Assembly (NCBI GenBank): GCA_030770535.1
Contig: JASVEC010000013.1
Location: 186,001 to 250,000, forward strand
Direction: 5' to 3'
DNA from: Batkoa obscura
Taxonomy: Eukaryota > Entomophthoromycota > Entomophthoromycetes > Entomophthorales > Batkoaceae
Length of the DNA stretch: 64,000 nt
How positions within the stretch are numbered: position 1 is the stretch's first letter; each line of letters starts with the position of its first letter. The notes under the pieces are model-generated. The model did not search any database. It was not told the origin of the DNA and saw nothing but the letters and a program-made list of their open reading frames with translations. Below are positions 43,121-53,608 of this stretch, piece by piece. Both the position numbers and the translations under genes were made by a program.

Positions 43121-43130
43121 TATATATAAA
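43121..43130 (+). promoter_or_regulatory. TATA box of the S41 gene
   Basis: AATATATATAAACG, about 70 bp before the ATG at 43195. Confidence 0.6.
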
Positions 43131-43194
43131 CGTAAAAATTAACAATCAAAAAGTTAAGAAATTAAAATTTTAGCTAAGCTATTAGATAAAAACG

Positions 43195-45375
43195 ATGAAA
43201 TTAGAACTATTATTCAGTTTGCTATTCACATCCATTCTGGTCAACAGTAGCCCGGTTGCAACTAACTCAGAAGAAATTAAACCCCAAGGAGGAGCAAATC
43301 AAACCGATACCCAGGTTGAGATCAATGCTCAGAAGTCAATAGCTGAAGAATTTTTTGAAAGAAAGTTACACGAAGCAAGCGGCTATAATGACCCATGTAT
43401 GAAGATCAACGATGTTACCAAAATTTATAGCTATGAAGAGATCTTAGACTGCTACGATAGCTTTCCATTCAACAGTAAAATTCGTGATGAAGTCTTAGAC
43501 TCTATGTGGAAGTTCATGCCATTTTATGTATTTGCTGATGTATCTAGGAAACGTTCAGTTGATGCTTCAGTAGAAGGGAGGACTTTAGATATAGAAAGTG
43601 CTTTAGCTACTCTAAGAATCAAAAATTACACCACTGATAGAGGCTTTCAAACCGATGTTATGGATTTATTCACTGAGTTAAAGGATGGTCATACTACCTA
43701 TAGTCCGACTTGCTATTCAAAATTCTTTTTCAAATTACCGTTCCCTCTAGTTGTCGTTGAGGATAATAACAAATTGATTGTTAAGGTCAGACCTGGTTAC
43801 CAGCATAGCGATAATGAGTATAAGGTATGGAAGTCAAAAGGGATTGATGTCAAAGCATTTGACAACGCTATTATAGAGAAAATCGATGGCAAAGACGCCA
43901 TTACTGCTATAGAGCAAGTAGCTGACTCCACTTATGGAACTTCTCGTGATATCCACGCAAGAATGAATGGGGTGTTATCAGCTGATAGATTGGCAGATGG
44001 CCGATGGAACTCTGAACTTGGTATGTTTTCACAAAGGCCGTATCCACCTTCTAAGGAATCTATAACCTATGAAATGAACATTAAAGGGAAAAAAGAAATC
44101 ATTGAAATCCCTTTTATTGCAGTTCCTAACAATGAGGGATATATCGATGGAACTGATTTTTATCATAAATATTGTTTAGCAGATCAAAAAGTAGAAGCTC
44201 AACCACAAGATCCAATTGAGATCATCAAACAATTTTTTACTACAGTACCTAAAGAAACCATATTAAAGGGGGTTGAAAAGGGACCAGAAGTTATTATCGA
44301 AGAAATAAAGAAAGAAGAGCTAGAAAAGTCAGATCCGTTAGTTGTAATCAAAAAATTACAAAGCACTTTAAATAACACTATCCCATTAGATGTCAATCAA
44401 GACGAAAAAAAGGCATTTTTACTTCCTACCTCAAAGTTAGATAAACCAGCTAAAAATGGTATCTACTCCCAGTTTCATATTTTTGGCAAAGATGTAGGTG
44501 TGGCTGTGTTACCTACCTTTGCCCCAGAAGACACGAATAAATTTGTCGAAGAGATAGTGCTTGGGTTTAAAATGTTTGAACAACAAGGAGTTAAAAAGTT
44601 AATCCTTGATGTCAGCAACAACGGTGGTGGTATCGTCTGCTTTGGTTATAGTATTATAAAATACTTATTACCAGCCTCAAAGTATAGACAGTTTTTGCTT
44701 GATATGCACGTACATCCATTATTAACAACCATGTTGCTTACTGAAGGAAATCCGAGCTCATTTTTTTATTTACCTAAGCTCCTTAAAGAAGATAAAACAC
44801 CATATAAAAATGTGTTTGAGTTTTTACCAAAAGAGGATGACCGTACAGATGTAGAAAATAGATACACCAACTTTTTTATTGATCAATGTGATGATGGAGA
44901 TTTTATGGCTGGATTAAAAAAGGATCAAGAACACGCCCCATTCGCTTTAGAAAATATTGCCATTGTTTCAAACTCGATCTGCTACTCCACCTGTAGTCTT
45001 TTTGTAAACTCTTTGCAAGAGTTAAGCAATACTACTGCTTTTACTATTGGTGGTACTAAAATGCGCTCTGGACGCAAGCCTACACCTGGATCATTAAGCG
45101 GTGGCACTTTGGTGCAACAAGATGGCATTTTTGAAAGTTTGAAATCGGCTAATTTACTTGATCATCCTTTAGCCCCAAAACCACTTCCAGTTAAAGCCAC
45201 ATTTTCTCTCACAGCAAGGCAAGCTTATTCTCATGTACTCGATGAGGAAAACAAACCGGTTCCTTTGGAGTTCAAGGCTATACAGTCCGATAAACATATT
45301 TACCACACCGATGCTACTATTGGGAAACCAGACTTGATATGGAACAAAGTTGCTAAAGAAATGAAATTTGTTTAA
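43195..45375 (+). CDS. Secreted peptidase S41-family protein (CPAF-like), 726 aa
   Basis: Signal peptide MKLELLFSLLFTSILVNSSP, then a pro- or N-terminal domain with ELKDGHTTY (residues about 163-171). That motif resembles the N-terminal helical region of S41 proteases of the fungal or CPAF-like type. The S41 core contains LILDVSNNGGG near residue 470 and the nucleophile-elbow segment SNSICYSTCSLF near 592-603. In related fungal proteins the Ser of STC is the expected catalytic residue. A charged Lys/Glu linker around residues 345-400 separates the two parts. Intronless; ATG at the head of the signal peptide. Inferred role is extracellular proteolysis. The absence of a canonical PDZ domain by eye and the unusual Ser motif leave open that it is non-catalytic. 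Confidence 0.8.
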   Translation: MKLELLFSLLFTSILVNSSPVATNSEEIKPQGGANQTDTQVEINAQKSIAEEFFERKLHEASGYNDPCMKINDVTKIYSYEEILDCYDSFPFNSKIRDEVLDSMWKFMPFYVFADVSRKRSVDASVEGRTLDIESALATLRIKNYTTDRGFQTDVMDLFTELKDGHTTYSPTCYSKFFFKLPFPLVVVEDNNKLIVKVRPGYQHSDNEYKVWKSKGIDVKAFDNAIIEKIDGKDAITAIEQVADSTYGTSRDIHARMNGVLSADRLADGRWNSELGMFSQRPYPPSKESITYEMNIKGKKEIIEIPFIAVPNNEGYIDGTDFYHKYCLADQKVEAQPQDPIEIIKQFFTTVPKETILKGVEKGPEVIIEEIKKEELEKSDPLVVIKKLQSTLNNTIPLDVNQDEKKAFLLPTSKLDKPAKNGIYSQFHIFGKDVGVAVLPTFAPEDTNKFVEEIVLGFKMFEQQGVKKLILDVSNNGGGIVCFGYSIIKYLLPASKYRQFLLDMHVHPLLTTMLLTEGNPSSFFYLPKLLKEDKTPYKNVFEFLPKEDDRTDVENRYTNFFIDQCDDGDFMAGLKKDQEHAPFALENIAIVSNSICYSTCSLFVNSLQELSNTTAFTIGGTKMRSGRKPTPGSLSGGTLVQQDGIFESLKSANLLDHPLAPKPLPVKATFSLTARQAYSHVLDEENKPVPLEFKAIQSDKHIYHTDATIGKPDLIWNKVAKEMKFV

Positions 45376-45704
45376 GCATACTTTTAATTGTGTTAATTTT
45401 GATAAATATTAAAAAAATTCCAACTAATAAATCATTATTGCTTGCTTGACTTTGTTCTATATATTGTATTTTATTTTTATACTATTTATCAAGTATCCAA
45501 ACAATACATACAAATATTAAAAAAACAGTTCACTTGTTAGTATTCAAAATTAAAGCCTTTAAATTATTTAAATTGTAGCAGCTAAAACTTTATCTAGATT
45601 TTATAAATAGTAACAGTAATAGCACATTTTTGGCCTACATGTTAATAGTTTGTTTTATTTTATTTTTAAATATGACATTTAAAGGCTATTTATCAAATAT
45701 TAAT

Positions 45705-45777
45705 TGGGGATGTATTTTTTTATTTAATAATTTTACTAATAATTTTTCCTCTCAAACTCCACTTAAAAAACGGAAAA
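45705..45777. mobile_element. GGGGATG-family MITE, interrupted or truncated
   Basis: TGGGGATGTATTTTTTTA ... ACGGAAAA, about 73 bp of a right-end-first copy. The next MITE begins immediately after a TA. It is either truncated or split by that insertion. Confidence 0.7.
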
Positions 45778-45779
45778 TA

Positions 45780-46345
45780 TGGGGGTGTTTTTTTGGTTTC
45801 ATCACTTTTTCCATTTTTTAAGCACTATTTGAGCGGAAAAATTATTAGTAAAATTCTTACAAAAAAATACATTCCCATTGTGAAAGTTGGTACTCAGTGG
45901 TAGGAGTTAAAAACAGTTCTTGCTTGATTAACTTGCCTTGAGTCGAACGGTCTTAGTTTATGTAACTAAGATAGACTTAAATGAATAGGAATAATACGTA
46001 ATAAGTTACGAACTATGTAAAACAAATAGAATAGACAATGCTACTGTAAAATCTACGTAAGATGTTGTCAGAAAGACTTAGTGGCTTTATTAATAGTACG
46101 ATATCAGGGAGTAATTCAGTTAAAAAGCCCCGAGTTATCATATTGAAGAATCTCTTTTATACACCAATAAGTATGGATATCAAAACGAGAGGATAATATT
46201 GTTTGCAATATGAAGTTATAAATTCTCGCAGCAAATCAAAATAAGGGACTCTGAATTGATTGTATTTGAACTTGAGAATACAGCAACTTAAGTGATTGTT
46301 GTGTTATAATCAATTCGAGAGCTAATAAAGCAATATTTCACACCA
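45780..46345. mobile_element. GGGGATG-family MITE split by a solo LTR
   Basis: Element body at 45780-45888 (TGGGGGTGTTTTTTTGG ... ATTCCCAT). Its last bases reappear after the LTR (CCATATA), so the LTR sits in the MITE's right terminus. The outer flanks are TA/TA. Confidence 0.8.
45889..46342 (+). mobile_element. Solo LTR of an LTR retrotransposon (copy 2)
   Basis: TGTGAAAGTTGG ... AATATTTCACA, about 454 bp, flanked by the 4-bp duplication CCAT. Same family as 30671-31167; the 5' half is nearly the same and the 3' part is shorter and diverged. A solo LTR fossil nested in a MITE. Confidence 0.85.
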
Positions 46346-46404
46346 TATATAAAAAGAAGTCACAGTCTGATAAAAAAGTAAGCCAATAAGATTGGCATTT
46401 TATA

Positions 46405-46503
46405 TGGGGGCGTTTTTTTTTATTTCATCACTTTTTCTATTTTTTAAACACTATTTAAGTGGAAAAGCTATTAGTAAGATTCTTAAACAAAAATACATCC
46501 CCA
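46405..46503. mobile_element. GGGGATG-family MITE
   Basis: 99 bp, TGGGGGCGTTTTTTTTTA ... TACATCCCCA, TA/TA flanks. Confidence 0.85.
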
Positions 46504-46737
46504 TAGAGTATTGATGTTTTGTGTGAAGCAATAAAAATTAACAACTAACTCTGAGTAACTTTGAGTCTGAGTCAATAAAAGTTCCAAGGAATTTGCAATT
46601 AAGATGTTTTTTTAATAGATTAGAAGCATTAAGATTATAGAAAGTTAAATTGATAATTTAAAGTATCGTATGGTTTATATTTATAGAAGCTAGGATAAAT
46701 ACATTTATTGTTGAGTGCAGAAAATTAGCTTTTCATA

Positions 46738-46838
46738 TAGGGGTGTTTTTTTTGGCTTCATCACTTTTTCTATCTTTTAAGCGCTATTTGAGTGGAAGAA
46801 TTATTAATAAAATTCTTAAACAAAAAAATACATCCCCA
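46738..46838. mobile_element. GGGGATG-family MITE
   Basis: 101 bp, TAGGGGTGTTTTTTTTGG ... TACATCCCCA, TA/TA flanks. Confidence 0.85.
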
Positions 46839-47235
46839 TATTATTCTTTAGATCATGGTGCTACTATAAAATTTACAATAGCTTAAGCAGGAAAACGAAC
46901 GAGGCCTATAGTAACTAAAGAATCTGATAATTGATATTTGAACAAAAGATTCTTATCAGTAGTTAATATATGAGTTTAGGTAAAAGTAAAGTAGAAGCAC
47001 AGCAACTATGCAAAAGTATACATCCACCTGAGGATAGTTAAATCCTTATATCCTTAAAAAAAGGATTACATCACGTTAGTTTAAGTCTCCTTTTCCTATG
47101 AATCCCAAGTTTTATCATTAAATTATCTCCAGTATATATGAAAGAAAATCCTATACGGTATTTAAACACCTATACTAAAATGTGCGCAAATTTCTAAATT
47201 AAATAAGGCGTAAATTTCCATACTAAAGTATCATA

Positions 47236-47336
47236 TGGGGGTGTTTTTTTTGGTTTCATTATTTTTTCCATCTTTTAAGCGCTATTTCAGCAGAAAAATT
47301 GTTAGTAAAATTCTTGAACAAAAAAAGACATTCTCA
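47236..47336. mobile_element. GGGGATG-family MITE
   Basis: 101 bp, TGGGGGTGTTTTTTTTGG ... GACATTCTCA, TA/TA flanks. Confidence 0.85.
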
Positions 47337-47674
47337 TATAGAACAGAACCTTCCTTAATAGGAGATTATTTATACTTTTTAAACACGAAGCAATTGTTTG
47401 GTTAAAAGTATGATGATTTGTTAATAATCTCAAGATTTAATTTAGAACACTACCTGTTCTCAATAAAGTTTCATAAGAACTAAAATTATAAAATGATCGT
47501 TTTTTTACCATACCTCCCGTATTATAATCTTATTTAAAAAGTATTAATTTTAATGGCAAAATCTATTGTTTTTAAAAACCATAGCCCAAGCTTAATTTAT
47601 TATCTTTTATATCACAAAGCGTAAAAAATAGTATATAAATAGTTGAATCACATAATTCTTTTGACAAAATTAAT

Positions 47675-48187
47675 ATGAAAACTGAAGAAACTGATTTGAT
47701 GTGCGATTGTGCTACAAAGCAAAATGAGATTGTGAATGAAATCGATAATAAAATTGATATGTACTCTTCTATTATTTTCCTTCATAAAAAAGTGAATGAA
47801 ATGAGTGTTCATTTAAATAATATTAATACTCTTGAATATTTTGGATACGGAATATTAGATACAGATAGGCATTTGATTGACCATTATTATTCAATTAAAA
47901 ACGGAGAGATTATTAACTTGTTATGTAAGCATGACCTTGAATTTTTGAAAAAGAATTCAATAATACCAATTTATAAACTAACCCTTTTAGTTGTTTGTTT
48001 ATTAGCCCTATGTCATCTACCAACTTTGAATCTATGTCACCTGCTGCCTATTTATCTTATCCGTGCAAAAGATTTACTTGATCAGATAATTGCATTATCT
48101 AAACACACAAAGTTGACATTTACCAACTATTATTATATCAATCTCACAAACGTACTGTGCTCGTATTTACTGCCATATATTCATTAA
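47675..48187 (+). CDS. Orphan protein, 170 aa
   Basis: ATG-initiated single ORF 35-45 bp after a good TATA box (AGTATATAAATAG). The N-terminal third is hydrophilic (MKTEETDLMCDCATKQNEIVNE) and then helical (IIFLHKKVNEMSVHLNNI). The C-terminal part is leucine-rich and hydrophobic (LTLLVVCLLALCHLPTLNLC), possibly one or two membrane segments or a buried helical core. No recognised family. It might be a remnant of a larger all-helical protein such as the fungal regulator at 50.9 kb, but no direct similarity was seen. Gene status rests on length and TATA only. Confidence 0.5.
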   Translation: MKTEETDLMCDCATKQNEIVNEIDNKIDMYSSIIFLHKKVNEMSVHLNNINTLEYFGYGILDTDRHLIDHYYSIKNGEIINLLCKHDLEFLKKNSIIPIYKLTLLVVCLLALCHLPTLNLCHLLPIYLIRAKDLLDQIIALSKHTKLTFTNYYYINLTNVLCSYLLPYIH

Positions 48188-49042
48188 ACCTCCCTTAACA
48201 GCTTGAACTTAAGTTAAATAGCTTAATATGGTATTTAAATAAACACTTTCTTTCCAGAAAATTTAGTTTTACTTTTATTAAACTTACACTAATTAATATC
48301 ATAATTTGGAAAGTGGGTTATTAAAAACGAATTAATTTAATTTTGTAATTCTTAACTCAATCAAACTTATTTTATCTTTAAATAAATTTGTATTTTAAAC
48401 CATGAAGAGTCAGATCTCTTACTCTCAAATGTTTATTCCAAAGAAACCCTCAAGGTTTTAAAAAAATATGAAATCGGAGGTTAATAGGATCGGAGAAAAA
48501 GGCATTTAGGCTAGTTGAGATATGCTAGTTTTTTCCTCCCCAACCCTTAAGGAGAATATATTATATGAACTAATATTTTTAAGGGTAGACCATTTACTTT
48601 TAGTATTTCTAAAGCAGCAACGAGGACTTGAGTTTTAGCCAATATTTATGTATTTATCGTTAAAAGTTATAGTTTATCTACATTTCAAATTTTTTTGTCA
48701 CCTATTAAGTTGTAAAAACATGTATATTATAATATTAAAAATAACTTTGGATTCATGTAGTATGTTCAAATTAAAATTATAACCTTATATCTATTTAGCC
48801 TTATAGCATATCAAAATACTACTGGACTTCTCATTTGATGCCCTTTTCATTATTATCTTTAAGTTTTACAACGCTATTTTCATTCTTGGTGTAAATTTCC
48901 TAACTAATAATTGATTTTAATTTAATATCACTTTTATATTTCAATTATAACAATAATATTTTTCGTTGGAAGACCTGCTCAAGGCAATGTTTATTGTAAA
49001 TTAATGCATATGAAGGTTAAGAACAAATGATAAAACCCGTTG

Positions 49043-49257
49043 TTTTCATTTACGGCTTACGCACTTTTACAAAAAAAAAAGCGAGTATTTTGCAACAAGC
49101 TTTACCATTTGCTTGAAAAAAACTTTGCGCAATTTCACATAAACCCAAGCCTAAATTTTTCCCATCTATAAGAGTGTGCAAGGTTTTTTCCAAGCGAATG
49201 GCAAAACCTTTACTACAAAATACTGTTTTGTAAAGATGCGTAAACCATAAATGAAAA
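49043..49257. mobile_element. 215-bp foldback (palindromic) MITE, second family
   Basis: Ends TTTTCATTTACGGCTTACGC and (reverse complement of the right end) TTTTCATTTATGGTTTACGC. The two halves remain complementary along almost their whole length, forming a hairpin with roughly 95-bp imperfect arms. More GC-rich than its surroundings. Only one copy in the window. The target duplication is ambiguous. Confidence 0.7.
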
Positions 49258-49295
49258 TTATGTAATATTATTTTGAACCAAAAATAAACAATAAT

Positions 49296-49390
49296 TGGGG
49301 ATGTCTTTTTTTGATTTCATTTTTTTGTCTTTATTTTAATTGCTATTAAGTGGAAAAAGCTGTGAAATAAAGCCAAAAAAGATATTCCTA
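49296..49390. mobile_element. Symmetrical variant of the GGGGATG MITE
   Basis: 95 bp. Both ends resemble the family's 'left' type (TGGGGATGTCTTTTTTTG and, reversed, TAGGAATATCTTTTTTGGC), unlike the normal asymmetric copies. AT/AT flanks. Confidence 0.65.
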
Positions 49391-50942
49391 ATCATTAATA
49401 TCATATAGGTAAATAAATTTATGCTGCAAAGTTTGTCATGATTTAATTGCTCTACGAAAATTAGTGGACATAGCTGCTCATTCATGGCACTCAAGTGATT
49501 AACTTTTTAAAGCTTCATATTTTCAAGATTTAAAAAAAAGGACAAAGTTCTGAGTTCTTTAACACAAAACTCGAAACTCATAAAAATAGAAGAGGTAAAA
49601 GAATAGATTAATAAGTAGGAAAAGTGGCTAGACTAGTGAAGATAAGGTTTTTCCCACAGTTATTATGGAAGGTAAATTAGAATACCTAATGCTTTTGAAG
49701 AAAGGATTCCATTCAAATCGACCAAGTCACAGTATTGGTTTTAAAAAAGTATACTGAGGTCCAGATTTACATTTATTATAAACATTGCTAATCTGATACT
49801 TTCAAAGTAATCATAGAATAATTTAAATTATAATTTGATATAAAAGGCTCTCAACTATAAATAAGTATAGTTTCAAGCTATAACTAGAGCAAATTGCACA
49901 TAACAATGTTGCTCATTTCGACTTTTTTCGAAACCTCAACTGAACTAGCTCATAATTTTACTTTTATTTAGATTGATAATCGTCATTTGATTATCAGTAT
50001 TGTGATGTTAATTCTGAGAATAAAAATTTGCCCAAAGACATTTTTTCATGATTTTTAATCGAGTTGCAAAATTTATAGCCAAAAAGTTAAATTTAAATTC
50101 ATCCAATAGTCACACCGTGGATAGAATCCCACTAATTCTATACCCTTAATTTTAATTAAATTAAGTGCATGAGTTTATTATGTAATCTATTAAAAAAAGC
50201 CAATTAATATGAGTTGAAATGACTTCATGATGATATCAATTACAAAACAATCAAAGAACGGCATTTATTAAGGATAAGTTACATAAAGAATAAGTCTGAA
50301 ATTTATCAGACGAAATTTCTTAATACACTATAAATTGAATCATATTGCTATTTTAAAGTTCAATTATTAATTCTCTTCAATATACTAGGTAATAATGAAA
50401 TTAAGTGAGTATAATTAAAGTTTACCCAGCTAAGTATTATAAAGTACACAAACACTATGGATTTGCAGATATTTTGCCGGCAGACATTCGGTATATTGTT
50501 ATAAAGTTTATTTTCTTGCAATTTTATATAGAAACAGTCAGAAAAAGGTAGTAAAATGATACTATTTTAGTTTAATGCTAAGAAAACTATTTGTTTTATG
50601 TTTAATAGATTTATCTAGAATTAATGGGATTTTGCATTATATAATATACCTCCAATCATAAGTAGGTTTGTCTTTGCTATATTTGTATAAAAATTACATC
50701 TAATTTACCATTATTTTAATTGTTCTAAAATGTTAACATGACAACTATACTTTAAAAATAAATCCAAAGTGATTGGCTGATTTTATCTATTTACTATTTG
50801 TAATGTTTAAAATAAATATTAGATACCAAACCAGATAATCAATCTATGTTGAGAAATATGGATAAGGATGATTTCTTGGCTACCACGGAAAGTATAAAAT
50901 GAGAGAGATTCTCTGTAATATATATTTTTTAAAATATATTAA

Positions 50943-52624
50943 ATGAGCGATGAAAGAGAACTTAGTGCTAAGTTTCTAAACTTAAAGTCAAAAGTTAGAA
51001 AATTCGAAAAACTGTTTGATACTTTTTTGAGTTTAGAAAAAAATCGAATCGACTTCAAATTAAATCGAAAAGTAGCTTCAGGTAAAGTCCATCGACTAAT
51101 TTTAGGGTTAGTTTTCAACGCCACTACCATACCTTTGATAAGATCCCCTTTAGGGACAGGTACATTCTTATGTGTTGTGTTTTGTATTTACGCTTATTAG
51201 TTTTTTAGACTATGAACAATTTACACATTACCTATCTAAACTATATTTTTATTTCCAAGACTCCATTGATTTTTTTATTGAGGAATATTTGCTTGAATCT
51301 GATTTAAATGCAAATGATTCAGAATTGTTAAGGGATTCCATTTGCATGATTGGTTATAAGCTAGCATACTATTTGAAATCTGCCAATTTATTAACGCTAA
51401 ACCAAAATTATTTTTACAAAAGATTAAAATTAAAACTTGTCCTTGAAATTGGTGATGTCACGATGATATCATTTGTTGCATGGATTATGATACTCTATAT
51501 GGAAATAAGTTATGGCGAATATGAATTAGCATCTTATTCAAAAGGTAAACCTTATTACTTTTATAATTACATTATGCTAAAATATTTTATATTTAATTAT
51601 ATTTTGCATAGTTAGATTAGTGAAGTAAGTGTTTTGTTTTCAACATAATGGAATTATATTAATTACATCTTTAGATTATCACATATCATTGGGTTACAAT
51701 CAAAAATATTAAAAAACACAGAAGTAAACCCATTTCGTTCGAAAATGTTAAATTATAATTTATTGTGGAGCTTGTATACCAATTACATCATTCAAATTAA
51801 TCTTCACTACAATATACCAAGAATTGATATCCCTGTATGTGATCTCACTATTACCGACAATCAAATTAATATGATGTATTTTTATCCTAAAGATATTGTA
51901 AGTATATTAAATTAAATTAAATTAAATTAAAAATTAAATTTTGCTATAGGGTGGCTCAATTGCTCCTTTCTCATTTAAAGTAGCGCAACTGTCATTAAAC
52001 CAAACGATCCAAAAAATATATTTATTATCAAAAGAATGTAAAAGCCAAAGGGGTAACTACAACAAAGTAAAAGATGATAGCGTAAAGATATTATTATTTA
52101 TAAACAAATGTATGAATTCCTACATCACTTGGGAGACGAAATTTTTGAATAAGGATGAACATGTATTCAGTGATTCAAACTTTATTGGGAAACTTTATTA
52201 CTATACAGCATTTAAACACCAATATCTATTGACGCTGATTTTGTTTAAAAAAATCAACAAAGTGAGACATACTAATAAAATATCAATTCATCAGTTCTTA
52301 AGCAATTATTCCTTACCCTCAATCCAAACAATCAAAGAAAAGTTAGTATCAACGTATAATATTATCGATAATTATTTTAGTAACAAATATTCACAGTTTC
52401 ATTCTGATTTGTTCTTTATTACAAACTATAAATCAGTACTCCCATTATATAGTTTGAGTTTGATTTATGGAAAGTCGGGTAAAGAGGATGGAAACTATAA
52501 ACAGCTAATGCGAAAAATCAAGCTATTGTCTAAACATTGGCCTATTTTAAATAGCTATCTTGAATTAAAATTTTGGCCTTTCATTGAAAGTGGTAATTTA
52601 TTTCTATGTATTTTTTCTTGCTAA
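50943..52624 (+). CDS. Fungal_trans (middle homology region) regulator without a zinc cluster
   Basis: Spliced gene. Exon 1 begins at the ATG at 50943 (MSDERELSAKF, coiled-coil-like FLNLKSKVRKFEKLF). Later exons: about 51107-51159, 51201-51544, 51612-51624, 51675-51897 and 51950-52624. From exon 2 on, all phases agree. The spliced frame runs FQRHYHTFDKIPFRDSFLDY, the family's His/Phe-rich start. It continues through SYSKVRLVKLSHIIGLQ (the R-x-A-x-x-LGL region, crossing a 13-nt micro-exon), LLWSLYTNYIIQINLHYNIP, and the long helical C-terminus to WPILNSYLELKFWPF. The exon 1-2 junction could not be resolved in frame, so there may be an unusual intron or a lesion. No Zn(II)2Cys6 cluster precedes it. 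Possible roles are a cofactor-like paralogue or a decaying transcription factor. Confidence 0.65.
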
Positions 52625-53308
52625 TAGTTAGTAACAGCTTAGGTAGTAGAAGGCCCTAACAATTACTAATTCGTCAATATAATTATAATGAAATTTATAG
52701 GATTTACAGGTATCAGCAAAAAAATCAAGATAATTATTGCAAATAAAAGCAAAATAAGCGTATTGCAGCTTATTTATTAACCTTTATTTAATATCAAATA
52801 TCGAAAAATTACTAGAATAAAAATTAATAATAAAATTTATAGAGTCAAGTTATAGTTTTCATATGCATAATTAATAATAATTTTAATATAACTATACTTA
52901 TAATTAACAAATTTTTAGATTGCAAATATTCACTTTCTAATAAAATTGATCTAATCAATTCTTAGATTTATGTTTCGGAGAAATCTTGTCCAATTAAAGT
53001 TGAAAATGAAATTTTCAAAGGAGGATATTAATTAAGCACAGTAAAAGAACTTAGTCAATTTTTGGTGAAAAATTGATTTTTATGAGCTAAAATCGGTTTT
53101 AAGCTTAAAGAAACTTAGATTGCTTAAATAACTTAAAAAAATTCATAGCTGAATATTTATTGTTTTTTTGCACATAATTATAATTTAAATATTTTGAAAA
53201 CTTATCTTATTTTCATATATTTTAATAAAATATTTGTCTTTTTATAAATTAGCATAAAGCTGTTTTTTAAAAATATTTGTGCTTGTAAAAAAATCACTCA
53301 ATATATTA

Positions 53309-53408
53309 TGGGGGTGTTTTTTTGATTTCATTATTTTTTACATTTTTTAAGCGCTATTTGAGTGGAAAGATTGTTAGTAAAATTCTTAAACAAAAAAATA
53401 CATCCCCA
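53309..53408. mobile_element. GGGGATG-family MITE
   Basis: 100 bp, TGGGGGTGTTTTTTTGA ... TACATCCCCA, TA/TA flanks. Confidence 0.85.
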
Positions 53409-53495
53409 TATTATCTTTATTTATGATTTGTGCACTTTTATAAAAAAAATATGACTTAATTAAAAATAATATATTAATAAATTTATAAATACAAA

Positions 53496-53596
53496 TGGGG
53501 ATGTATTTTTGTGTTTAAGAATTTTACTAACAATTTTTCCACTCAAATAGCGCTTAAAAAATGTAAAAAGTGATGAAGCCAAAAAAAACACTCCCA
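53496..53596. mobile_element. GGGGATG-family MITE with AA target duplication
   Basis: 101 bp, TGGGGATGTATTTTTGTG ... ACACTCCCA, flanked by AA/AA. Ends 12 bp before the solo LTR. Confidence 0.8.
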
Positions 53597-53608
53597 AATA
53601 TTTGAAAA

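Larger units (their letters stand above)
40520..43194. other. AT-rich intergenic with MITEs; no gene accepted
   Basis: Contains MITEs at 41088-41191 and 42157-42257 and a lone MITE end at 42369-42379. A 66-codon ATG frame at 41762-41962 has no supporting feature. A TATA box for the S41 gene lies at 43121-43130. Confidence 0.5.
45376..47674. other. Transposon-dense intergenic region
   Basis: Holds five MITE copies and one solo LTR in about 1.7 kb (45705-47336), with nesting. No gene apart from short frames created by the elements. A TATA box (AGTATATAAATAG) at 47631-47640 serves the next gene. Confidence 0.7.
48188..50942. other. Intergenic with foldback elements; no gene accepted
   Basis: Contains the 215-bp foldback at 49043-49257 and a symmetrical MITE variant at 49296-49390. 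A short coding-like stretch near 50430-50550 (HYGFADILPADIRYIVIKF) was not resolvable into a gene. Confidence 0.5.

Noticed and set aside
45630-45821. 63-codon plus-strand frame
   Set aside because: Mostly composed of MITE sequence.
50430-50550. Short open stretch HYGFADILPADIRYIVIKF, considered as an F-box or first exon of the regulator
   Set aside because: No consistent splice path to the gene at 50943 and too short to assign.
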